Positions 21,181-31,700 of a stretch of 64,000 nt of DNA are shown piece by piece. Location: assembly GCA_964059195.1 (NCBI GenBank), contig CAXKWD010000007.1, forward strand, positions 62,124,705-62,188,704, given 5' to 3'. Position numbers and translations under genes: made by a program. The notes below the pieces were generated by a model, which saw only the letters and a program-made list of their open reading frames with translations, searched no databases and had not been told where the DNA came from. Every line of letters begins with the position of its first letter. Position 1 is the first letter of the stretch. Origin of the DNA: Ectobius pallidus. Its lineage: Eukaryota; Arthropoda; Insecta; Blattodea; Ectobiidae.

Positions 21181-21182
21181 AT

Positions 21183-21389
21183 AACAAAACCAAAGCCCAC
21201 TGACAAAAAATGTGCTTTGTCCTGTTTGATCAGCCTCCCTACATGAAAGCACAAGACATCATTGTGAACACCCATGGGAGTAATGAGCCGAACAATGTTG
21301 TAGTAAGACTTGGGAGCTTCCATCTTCTTATTTCATTTATGGGTTGCATTGGAGCTGTCATGGCAACAAGTGTAGGCTATATATATATA
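21183..21389 (+). pseudogene. Repeat-encoded ORF of unknown function, right part
   Basis: Continues the ORF cut by the Penelope-like element. After a TGA it reads MCFVLFDQPPYMKAQDIIV, then NNVVVRLGSFHLLISFMGCI, where it stops resembling the family near the mariner at 21390. See 15541-15668 for the left part. The FDQP and VVRLGxFH motifs are the recognisable landmarks. Confidence 0.5.
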
Positions 21390-21910
21390 TACGAGGGAGA
21401 ATCAAATGACCACCACAATTAATTTGTTTCCACTATTTTACTGCAGGAAGAATGTTTGCTTGTACATTATTTTTCTACATAGTCCCCTCCCAGTTCAATG
21501 CGCTTATGCCATCAGATAGGAAGTGCTTCAATACTGCATGAGAAAAATTATTCTGGTTAACACTGTAGCCACTCATGCACCGCCGATTGGATGTCTTCAT
21601 CAGACTTGAACTTTTGCCCTCCAAGGAGCTCCTTTAGTGCACTAAAGATGTGGAAATCTGATGGTGCCAAACCTGTCAAGTATGGCAGATGTGGGAGGCA
21701 GTTGAAGCCTATGTCATCAATGGTTTTCATGGTTGCACGAGCAGCATGAGGACGGGCATTATCATGTTGAAGCAAAACCCCTGCTCTCAGCAACCCCCTT
21801 CGCTTTGTCACCATCAGATTTCCAAATCTTTGATTCTTTAACACATTGATGATGAGCCACGGAAATCTACGTAGTTCCTCAGCCAGCACCAGGCGACGGG
21901 TCATGGAAAT
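21390..21910 (-). mobile_element. Mariner remnant, minus strand
   Basis: The left end is TA then CGAGGGAGAATC, a mariner-type 3' terminus in minus orientation. Only the C-terminal third of the element remains. The other end is lost near 21910, where Helitron-like sequence begins. Confidence 0.75.
21557..21904 (-). pseudogene. Mariner transposase, C-terminal fragment
   Basis: 116-codon open frame on the minus strand. LLQHDNARPHAA holds the second catalytic Asp (HDNARPH) and LPYLTGLAPSDFHIFSALKE holds the third (LAPSDFHxF). It ends VHEWLQC. The N-terminal HTH half and the first catalytic Asp are absent, so it is not functional. Confidence 0.9.
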
Positions 21911-21988
21911 CTTCGTTTTTACAGATGGGGTTGCTTTGTCATACGTTAACTTTTATAGTTTAAGTCGTAGGTTTCAAAATATGGTAAT

Positions 21989-24971
21989 CTATATAAAATG
22001 AATTTCCAAAATGTATGACAGAGCATCACTTGAGAACGGCTCGACTGTTTTGGCTGATTTTTTTTTTGTTTTTCGTAATTGTCAGGGCAAGGTTTGTACG
22101 AAAGAAAATTTTTGGAAAATCCACGGGAAAAGTCGGAAATGTGAAATGAGGCACAGTTAGAGAGTTCTGTTGTCAATTGTTTACATAACAAAAGTATTGT
22201 TTACGGTTTTCACATAGGGCTTTGGAAACAATATTATAATACTGGGCTTTAACAAATTCTGATACTATCGATGTAAGTAATACATTTGTGAAAATAATTC
22301 TTGAAGAATAAAATCCATGAAAATAAAGCAGTCACATAACTTTCTCTACCCTCGACATGAAAAATATCATTTTCTCACTTCACATTTTGATGTAGAATAA
22401 GCGGTCGTATTGCAGGGACAACTTAAGTGTGTTCCAATGAGTATGCTATATATTGGAAGTCTGTAACAAATCCTATCCACTGATACGTCACTCATAGCTC
22501 TAGGCTTTGTATTAGTTGAGAAATAAGCCTAGGGATTTAAGTGTCTTGAAAAGTTCCACCTTAAACCACAAAACATTAAATAACAGATATTGTTAACTGG
22601 ATACACGGTATCTAATTAAATATTATATTCTTGTAAACTTTTATACATATAAGCATACAAGTCAAATTGATACAAAATTAAAATAGCGACTGATGCCGCG
22701 TTAGTCCATATAAGTTATTCTTAAAATTTAAAATATCAGTTTTTTTTTAAATTCTAATTGATCCTAAAAATTATAATAATTTATATATTGTACAATTTTA
22801 TCTATTTTACAAAATCTTACTTTTACTGTTACATATAAACATACAAGTCAAATTAAAATTAAAATAAAAATAGCGACTGATGTCGCATTAGTCCATATAA
22901 ATTATTCTTAAAATTTAAAATATCAGTTTTAAAATATTCTAATTGATCCTAAAAAATTATAATAATTTATATCTTGTTCAATTTATCTATTTTAAAAATC
23001 TTACCGATCATTCTTTTACAGTAATCTAATATTAAAAATGTTTATCATACATATCACTGTACAATTATTTTTAAAGATGTATTGTCTTGTAATCAATTTT
23101 CTTATTCATGTAGTCTAATATTATGTATAATACTGCATATATTCTAAAGATATATTGTCTTCTAATCAACTTTCTTATTCACTTATTCTTGTCTTCACTT
23201 AAGTTGATTTGTCTATTATTTATGTCCAGAATACCTTCTTAAAATATATATGTATGCATTAATGTATTGTTTATGCACTACTTTGAAGTTAACCTTTATG
23301 ATGATATCTTCTTTTATTTGTGATAAACTGTACACAATTTATGTCCTGAATATCTTGTTAATTATAACCATGTGCATTAGTTTACTGTATATGTAGTAGG
23401 CTAATACTCATGTGGTGAAGACTTCTTCGCACTCAATTCCAAGGACTGAAGATGGCATAATAAGCCGAAATGCACATATCCAAATAACACTAACAGCTAA
23501 AGTACTAGATACACGGATTCTAAAAAGAATATTGTAGGAAGATAACAACAAAAAGGTTAACTACAAACTAGTACATATACAGTAAACTAATGCACATGGT
23601 TATAATTAACAAGATATTCAGGACATAAATTGTGTACAGTTTATCACAAATAAAAGAAGATATCATAAAGGTTAACTTCAAAGTAGTGCATAAACAATAC
23701 ATTAATGCATACATATATATTTTAAGAAGGTATTCTGGACATAAATAATAGACAAATCAACTTAAGTGAAGACAATAGAATAAGTGAATAAGAAAGTTGA
23801 TTAGAAGACAATATATCTTTAGAATATATGCAGTATTATACATGATATTAGACTACATGAATAAGAAAATTGATTACAAGACAATACATCTTTAAAAATA
23901 ATTGTACAGTGATATGTATGATAAACATTTTTAATATTAGATTACTGTAAAAGAACGATCGGTAAGATTTTTGAAATAGATAAATTGTACAAGATATAAA
24001 TTATTATAATTTTTTAGGATCAATTAGAATATTTGAAAACTGATATTTTAAATTTTACGAATAATATATATGGACTAACGCGACATCAGTCGCTATTTTT
24101 ATTTTTATTTTTATTTGACTTGTATGTTTATATGTAACAGTAAAAATAAGATTTTGTAAAATAGATAAAATTGTACAATATATAAATTATTATAATTTTT
24201 AGGATCAATTAGAATTAAAAAAAAACTGTTATTTTAAATTTTAAGAATAACTTATATGGACTAACGTGGCATCAGTCGCTATTTTAATTTTGTATCAATT
24301 TGACTTGTATGTTTATATGTATAAAAGTTTACAAGAATATAATATTTAATTAGATACCGTGTATCCAGTTAACAATATCTGTTATTTAATGTTTTGTGGT
24401 TTAAGGTGGAACTTTTCAAGACATTTAAATTAAATACCACAAACGGAAATGAAATTCATCAACCAAAAAAAAAAAAAACCTAGGGATGTTTATCAGAGGC
24501 CCTAAGCATCTAAAAGAAGACAAAATGGGATGGAACATTTTCAGTCCTATGCACGCAGTATATTATGTCCCAGGTTTTTGGGAACGAAAGTATGAAAATG
24601 ATATTGAATTTCTTTTTTACTTCAGCCCCGAAACCGTTGTATGGTAATACAGTCAGAAATACAATTTACTGTCAAGACAATCAATACAATGTTATGTAAC
24701 CGGAATTTCTTTTTCTTCTTATTTGCACTCCTCCCAGGCATGGTGTGTAAAAGCAATGGAATGCAACATTCGACATTCCCTATGAGCCATAAAAAGCTAT
24801 ATCTAGCGTTTTCTGAGGGAATAGTCTAAGTGTCATATGTCGTTCTTCCTCATTTCCAATTCTACATACATATTATATAAGAACCTAGAGTTTCAACATT
24901 GAAAGACCTCCATAAGTTAATTTCATATTACAAAATACAAAACCCAGGCGATGCCGGGCCTTTTAAGCTAG
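21989..24971 (+). mobile_element. Helitron-like element containing a large palindrome (tentative)
   Basis: Starts with TCTATATAAAATGAATTTCC, resembling insect Helitron 5' ends. It ends at 24971 with a hairpin (CCCAGGC-GAT-GCCGGG, 24943-24958) and TTTTAAG-CTAG followed by T. Between them are a segment shared with 15430-15545, the palindrome at 22542-24423, and 24545-24971, which matches 14353-14808 inverted. The 3' end looks convincing; linking it to this particular 5' end is a guess. Confidence 0.4.
22542..24423. repeat. 1.9-kb palindrome (arms ~860 bp, spacer ~165 bp)
   Basis: Left arm 22542-23400 and right arm 23567-24423 are reverse complements with few differences. The outer end is TGTCTTGAAAAGTTCCACC; the inner end is CATTAGTTTACTGTATATGT. 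Each arm contains a ~185-bp tandem duplication with a TAGCGACTGATG block. The spacer is not palindromic. No ORF. It could be a fold-back element or inverted terminal repeats of a Penelope-like element that lost its interior. Confidence 0.9.
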
Positions 24972-25113
24972 TTTATCATAAAATAGAAAGTTACTAGTTG
25001 GCCATGCTTCTCTTTTTTCTTACGTGTATTTTTTTTTAACACAGTTTGGAAAAACAGCTGTGCAGACTTGACTTTCTATCTGCAGTTTTGTCTTGGTCTT
25101 TGAGTGTATCAGT

Positions 25114-25208
25114 ATGTCTGAGAGGGGGGAAAAAATCATGATTATCATAGGCCTTTGCGTGAAGATGAAATTTTGGATTCACTGTATGCTGATGATAATT
25201 CAGATGTT
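25114..25208 (+). pseudogene. piggyBac transposase, N-terminal piece 1
   Basis: The ATG at 25114 starts MSERGE. After one frame correction the acidic start continues as HRPLREDEILDSLYADDNSD. A MITE interrupts it here. The coding sequence resumes at 25380. Confidence 0.65.
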
Positions 25209-25379
25209 CCTACAGTATTTTTCAAATGAGAAGCGTTTTCCTTCACCGCCAATCACGTGTACGAGCTTATGAAGTGCCACTAGCAGTGAGAGTCTTCCTT
25301 CCGTCTCGCCGTCTCTGATTGGACCGCGTATCTAAGCAAGGAGAAAGACAAACTGTTTGTCATCTGCAAAACACTGTAG
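25209..25379. mobile_element. MITE, copy 1 (ACAGTA ends)
   Basis: About 170 bp with inverted ends (TACAGTATTTTTCAAATG; right end …AACACTGTA). The interior, with CCGCCAATCACGTGTACGAG and CTCTGATTGGACCGCGTATC, is shared with 30545-30713. It sits in the piggyBac N-terminal coding region. The exact target duplication is not clear. Confidence 0.8.
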
Positions 25380-25497
25380 TGACAGTGAATTAGTTTTGAG
25401 TGATAATGAAAGTGATAGTGAAAGTAATTTTGATTGTGATGTTTCACGTAAAAAGAAACGTCCTCGTCTGATACAAATTTCTAGTGATTCAGAGTCA
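25380..25497 (+). pseudogene. piggyBac transposase, N-terminal piece 2
   Basis: Acidic, Ser-rich frame (DSELVLSDNESDSESNFDCD, then KKKRPRLIQISSDSES) typical of piggyBac N-termini. It ends at the TCA 25495-25497, where a Harbinger element inserted. It continues at 35904 as DNDSEQNE in the same frame. Confidence 0.75.
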
Positions 25498-25607
25498 AGC
25501 CGATGTCCCACGATGCAGTTTTTTGGTCCAAAAAGTTATATGAAATGGTTTTTGTACACAATTGTTTCTTGCTGTTCACACGAAAGCGATTATTGGTCCA
25601 ATGCTCC

Positions 25608-25685
25608 ACACAAAACAGAAGACGATCAGGACGCGTTTACGCGGTTACACAAAACAGAAGACGATCAGGACGCGTTTACGCGGTT
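25608..25685 (+). repeat. 39-bp perfect tandem duplication
   Basis: Two identical 39-bp units (25608-25646, 25647-25685), each with CAGAAGACGATCAGGACGCG and ending TTTACGCGGTT. It lies in the Harbinger 5' leader, 15 bp before the transposase ATG. A leader or transposase-binding role is possible but inferred. Confidence 0.95.
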
Positions 25686-25699
25686 ACAGCTGATTAAAC

Positions 25700-28600
25700 A
25701 TGGCGGACATGTGCGAAGAATTTATTTTCGCTGTGGCAGCTGTAGGCCTAGCTTGCGTTGCTATAGCGAGCAAAAAGGGTAGAAAAGAAAAGAATTCAAG
25801 ACGTTGGTGGACCCGGCCATGGCTGGAAAGAAGAGAGGAGGGACAAGGCAGAGGGGTACTCAGCATGCTTCAAAACGAACTCATTTTCGACTCAGAAAAT
25901 TATTTCTCTTTTCTGAGAATGAATGAAGAACTGTTCATGCATTTGTTATCCTTGGTGGAACATAAAATTACACGCAAGGATACTAATATGAGGCAAAGCA
26001 TACCCGCAATGAAGAGGTAAGTTTAGATTGTAAGCCTACTGGATACGATTTTTTACAACCAATATTGTAAACTTTTCCCATAGTTTTTCCATCATGTTTT
26101 CAGTTATATCTGCAATCACTGTTGTGTTTGTGTTCAGGTTAGCAGTGACACTGCGCTTCCTGGCAACTGGGGAAACTTTCAAAAGCCTGAGCTTTGCCAC
26201 AAGGATAGCTCACAACACATTGAGCAAAATAATTCCCGAGGTGCTAAAAGCGCTCATTGAAAGCCTTCAAGGGGAATTCCTCAAGGTAAACAAATTTCAC
26301 TAGTTTGCAATCAGGGTTGCTTTGTAGCTTGCATAATATAGAAATGTAGGTATCATGTATCAAGTTGTAGTTGGAAGAAAGTATCCCAAAACGAGCTGTG
26401 AAGTTGGCCTATAGGCTATGTAATAAATTAATTTTCAGCATTAAGTAGCTTATAATATAAACCAAATAATTTCCAATGAAGACTTTACATACCACCATCA
26501 TCTTGAAGAACCCTTTACTTTAATCTTATGGAACCTACATTTTTCTATAAGGTTTATTCCTCGACATATTCAGAAACATTCAACACATTGTAAAACGAAA
26601 CCACTATTGTCCTATTTAGACTAGGAAATACTGGTTTATCTATAGCCTACTGCATGCGTTAATATATTTCCACTAATTATGTGGACATAATTTGACAATC
26701 TGGTTTAAAATAACATATATCAGCTGAAAGTCCTGCAAAACTGAATACATCTGTCAGTCTAGTCGCCTTTTACATCCACTTGTTCATTTTGCTATTGAGA
26801 CTAAAATCCACTTCAATGAAAAAAAAAAAAAATTACAACAGAAAATTTAAAAAGCATTGTACAGTTACAACGGACGTTTTCTTCTGAATGAAAATTTTGT
26901 TGGCTCCTAAACCCTGCCCTTCTGCATAGGATATAGGCTATCTGTTAGTTGTGCCCCTTATGAAAGCATAAGTTATAAAATAATATTACCTTTCCTCCCC
27001 ATACTATTCTTGCATTTTACTTCTTGGTAAGTTTTTGACATTAATGTTATTAGCATCAGGCAGTGAAGAAGTAAATATTACAACACAGCATGCCTTCACA
27101 ATCTGAATTGCATTTTTCCTTTATAAACATTTCACAGCAGTAACAAAAATAGTCTAGTAATCTGTTATCGAGTACCGTAATATAGAGAATTGAATAAAAA
27201 AGTTTTTGGGTGAATGCAAGATCCGATTACTTCTCACGATGCGAGATGTAGAACTCCAGTCTGTATCAGAACTACTAAGCACTGACTCGATTGATAACTT
27301 CTTGTAGCATTAAATTATTTGAATACTTGTTTATATGATAGCCTACTTGGTATCTCGAGAAATTTCAAGAATCGAAGAATTCCAACTTTCCCATAACTTA
27401 CCAAAACCACCAGCAGGGACTATAGTCCGACAAGTTAGAAAGAAACCTCTGCAGCCTGCAAAGAACATAGCTATGCTTGCTACAGCAATCACAATTTTGT
27501 TCCATGCACATTTCTTTCTAACTTCTAGGACTATAACAAAAACACATAACCAATTAGGAATTAAGGTAAACTGAGAACACACACATAGAAACTAACTAGC
27601 TTTATTTTACAATATTAAAGCAAAGCATCGCTTGCTTCATTGGCATCAATGATGCTTAGCATTATCTTTCTCTTCAGAGAGTTTTTTATTTTTCTATCAG
27701 CCAAACCCTTTAGTTGGCTTTTTACAAACATGGCAAAAACATGATCTTCATCATCGTCGTCCCTTTTCTTGGTCATGCATGTGTCCATGATGGACGTGGC
27801 CTTCATTAAGCACTCCTCCAGTCCACCATTCCCGCTCAGCACTTTTCTTTTTTTTTTGCTGGGTCCTGAAGGTGTGCCCACATCATGTTCCTCTCTGTGG
27901 ATTACCTCCAATTCCACCTCCTGCTCCCGTTCCTGTTCCTGTTCTGTGTCCTGCAAACAAGTAATAAAATGCATTATTTTACAGGTTCCAAAAACAGAGG
28001 ATGATTGGTTGCAGGTTTCAAGGGATTACGAACAGAAATGGAACTTTCCCCATTGCATAGGAAGTATGGATGGGAAACATATAACATTCAGGCCCCCAAG
28101 GACTTCCGGATCATTCTACAGAAATTATAAAGGCACTAACAGTATAGTCCTCCTGGCTCTTGTAGATGCAGACTATAAATTTCTGTATATTGATGTGGGA
28201 AGAAATGGCCGAGTCAGCGATGGGGGTGTTTTTAAGAGAAGTAATTTGTGTAGGGCACTCCAGACGGGGAGACTTAACATACCGCAGTCCAAGCCCTTGC
28301 CTGGAAGGGTAACGCCAGTGCCATATGTTGTTGTGGCAGATGATGCCTTCCCTCTATCACTGAACATCATGAAACCTTATCGGTATAGAGGGCTAAACCA
28401 TGAACAAACAATTTTCAATTATAGGTTAAGTAGAGCAAGACGAGTTGTGGAAAATGTGTTTGGTCAGATGTGCAATAAGTTCAGAGTTCTACTGAACCCC
28501 ATAAATTTAAGCGTAGAAAAAGTGGAACTCATCACAATTTCATGTTGTATTTTACATAATTTCATCAAAATGAATCAGAGAGGAAACCAAATTCAAAATC

Positions 28601-28761
28601 TGGAAGAAGACCTGGAATGCCCATTGCCTGAAATTGTTGCACAAGCTGGCAACAGAACCTCTCAAGAAGCTCTTGAAGTAAGGAGAGAATTTCAAGAGTA
28701 CTTTAACACTGGAGGAGCAGTTCCATGGCAGGAACATAGGGTGGAAACACGTAACTTTTAA
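25700..28761 (+). CDS. Harbinger transposase (3 exons, 413 aa, apparently intact)
   Basis: Exons 25700-26016, 26138-26285 and 27985-28761. Junctions are AG|GTAAGT, CAG|G, AAG|GTAAAC and ACAG|GT, with matching phases (2 then 0). Start ATGGCGGAC. Exon 1 encodes the N-terminal region with FLRMNEELFMHLLSLVEHKI. Exon 2 encodes LAVTLRFLATGETFKSLSF, the conserved helix-turn-helix-like segment. Exon 3 carries the DDE nuclease: HCIGSMDGKH (first D), VVADDAFPL (second D), LSRARRVVENVFGQM (E), then ISCCILHNF. The length is normal for the family. It cuts and pastes the element, usually with a Myb/MADF-type partner protein, here the opposite-strand gene 27615-35592. No stops or frameshifts. A GTG-rich 5' extension of exon 3 beyond the acceptor is antisense to the partner's BESS exon and is not coding. 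Confidence 0.92.
26286..27614. other. Harbinger transposase intron 2, left part
   Basis: AT-rich intron sequence with no convincing ORF. A 79-codon plus-strand frame near 27335-27574 has a mirror ORF on the other strand and no recognisable motif. The BESS exon of the opposite-strand gene starts at 27615. Confidence 0.6.
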
Positions 28762-31700
28762 GTTCTAATTAAAACTGCTCCACCTAGCTCCTGGTAAAGA
28801 ACAGTACAGTACAGCTTTCTTCAATTTGTGAGATTAAGTTATTTATCCAGTTCTTTTTTTTGTTCACAGTTTTTTTACTTTTTTTCTTAGTGTTGTGTAT
28901 ATCTCCTGACTTGTTCTTGTTTTCATCTGTATTGCTTTCTTTCTTGCTTCATTCTTTTCTTCCATTATTTGTTTGCATTCCCACCATTCATTTCGAGGGG
29001 GTTACTCTTGAAATTTTATTGTTTGTTCTGCACTGCTTTTTTAATGTTGTTCCATTCATTATTAATCTGATATTCTTCAGGTAATTATCTGAGTTTTTTT
29101 TAATAAAGGAGTGTTTTGTTTATTCCATTTTAAGGTTTGTACGTTTTTCTTGCTTTTTTACACTTGGTAGTGTTTGATTAATAATGATCTTAACCAAGTA
29201 ATGATCTGAGTCTATATTAGGCCCTCTCATTGATTTTTACATCTTCTATTATTTTTTATTGCTATTGATGGCTATGTGATCTATTTTGTTCATTGTATTG
29301 TGGTTAGGTGCCTTCCATGTTCCTTTATGTATGTTTTTTTTTTTGCTGGAACTGGGTACTCATTATTATCATGTTATTTTCCATGGCAAATTGACATAAC
29401 AATTCTCCGTAACATATGCATACCTGTTACTTTTCTGAAAGCTGTTTCTTTGCCTAATTTTGCATTAAAATCACCCAAAATGACTATAGTATCACTTTTG
29501 GGCGTATGATCAATTACATATTGTGTAAATCATTATAAAACTGTTCCTTTATTTCGTCTGCTTTATCTTCAGTAGGAGTATAGGCGTTTATTAAAGTTAT
29601 ATATTATTAAATTTGCCTTTGATCCTTATTTTAGAGAGTCTTTCATTCTGTGATTCAAATCCTATTATATGTTTCATAATTCTTTGGTGTATTAAAAAGC
29701 CAGTACCAGTCAGTTTTAAAATTTGTTCCTCCATAGTAAAATGTGCATTTGTTTTTCTTAATAAATCCTGTTCCACTCCATCTTGTTTCTTGGACTGCAA
29801 CAATTTCAAGTTTTGTTTTCTCAATTTGTTCAGTCAATTCTTGAAGTTTTTTTGCTTGTAATTATTTAAAATATTTCTCGTATGCCGTTTAACATGCCTT
29901 GGTCGTTTGCCATATAGGAGCATACCGCTCATAATTCTATAGGAACTTTACGTGAAGTTTTTGATGACAGGATAATTAGCACAGGTAATGGCCCCCTAGA
30001 TCAGCCGACCTAACGTACTGTGATTATTATCTTTGGGGATACCTAAAGGGAAAAGTTTACCGAAATAATCCTCATACCTTAGAAGAACTTAAGACCAAAA
30101 TGACATGTGCAGTGCAGTGTATTACCGAAGCGGATTTACAGAAAGTGGCAAATAATTTGTTTAAACGATGTGAGGTATGTCTTACTGCTGACGGGGGTCA
30201 TTTTCAACAGTATCTCAAATAAATAGTGAGTAATAAGTCTCTACCTGTAGGCCTATTTTGATAATAAATTGGTTGAGTTATTGATTTGCCAGTAGTAACG
30301 GAACAGGGTCCCCGCCGTTGCAAGCACAACAGCAGGGAAAGTGTGAGCAGGGGCAACGCTGTTAAAAAGTTTCCACATAAAATGGCCTCCCTGTATAATT
30401 TTCTCTAACTACTTTCTTAAAACTAAATTTAGAAAATAAATTAATGTTATAAATTTACACCTTCTGTTTCACACTACATTGTTTTAACCATTCAGTAATC
30501 CCTCCTCCTAGGCCTAAAACAATTTTAAAAAGAGGGCTGGTAGTTTACAGTAATTTTCAAATGGGAAGCGTTTTCCTTCACCGCCAATCACGTGTACGAG
30601 CTAAAGTAGTACCGCTATCAGGAAGGGTCTTCCTTCTGTCTTGACGTCTCTGATTGGACCGCGTATCTAAGCAAGGAGAAGAGCAAAACGCTTCCCATTT
30701 GAAAATTACTGTAGTGCAAGCTCACTTTTATATAACATCAATCCTTTAAGGACTGGTATAGTGAAGTCTGGAAACCAAGTCAAACATGAGGACAATTGAA
30801 CATGGAACAACTTTGGTAGCCAAATCAACTGCCATCTTGTCTCATGAATACTGGTTTTGCTGAGCCCCAATTAAGGGAAAAGAGAAATGATTATCTGAGT
30901 ACCAACTATTATTCTGTTTTCAGTACTGCAATGTCACAAAACTAGCAGGTGCCTGTGGCTTCACCCACGATAATTAATTTAAAAATTAAAAATTAAGAGT
31001 ATAATAACTATTAAAGCATTATATTTATTAACACTTACATTTATACTGGCAGCTTATTAAAAATGTTTGTGGTTCAGAGCTATGAAAATTGTAAGTAAAA
31101 ATAAAATTAGAATATTTTTTCATTGTGTTCATTTCACTTAGGCCCTATATAATAAAGAAACGGTTGTCCTAATTTTGTATTCGTCATGAAAGTTTACACT
31201 GCAAGAGACGAACATCGCCGAGTTTACCCGATGAACTCACGAAGCAGGCGAGCGAGTGAGCACACTATTTAGGGTCGTTGAATGGTATAAGAGTAGATTG
31301 GAAGACCTTAAAGACATAATTACCTGTAGAATCCATATATGTAAACTTTTTTTAGCCTCCTAATATAGTTCTCAAATACCCGAACATGGACTGGTCCACT
31401 ATTTGGGAAACGTTTTCTACGAATCATATTTCGACCGACTGGAAAGCGAGTGCATATGCTGTACTGAATGGCATAATTGCCACAGAGGACAAGAAATTCC
31501 GCCACAATGTCGTGTCCTCCCCACTTTGTAAATCGTGCGGACGCGTGGACACCCTACATCATCGGCTTACTAGCTGTCCGCCATCCAAACCAGTATGGAG
31601 GTGGATCTATGCGCAGATGTCCAAATTGGCACCTTCAGAAAATATTAATGACATAAGTCGTGCCATCCTAAATTTGCAAATCTCAAAGAAACAAAATGTC

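Larger units (their letters stand above)
15669..21182 (+). mobile_element. Penelope-like element with inverted arms, split by two later insertions
   Basis: A retroelement with RT and GIY-YIG endonuclease. It is flanked by a 12-bp direct repeat AACAAAACCAAA (15657-15668 and 21183-21194), and the interrupted host ORF continues in frame across it (…NNKTK|A…). A 40-bp extension (15669-15708) precedes the left inverted arm. Such short extensions and terminal repeats in direct or inverted order are known from Penelope-like elements. Without the two nested insertions (17075-17689 with one 15-bp TSD; 18096-19292 with one 7-bp TSD) it is about 3.7 kb. It is dead. Confidence 0.85.

Noticed and set aside
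27769..27984. 5' extension of the last Harbinger transposase exon
   Set aside because: It is antisense to the BESS exon, has no family motif, and a good acceptor (TTTTACAG) lies exactly where homology starts.
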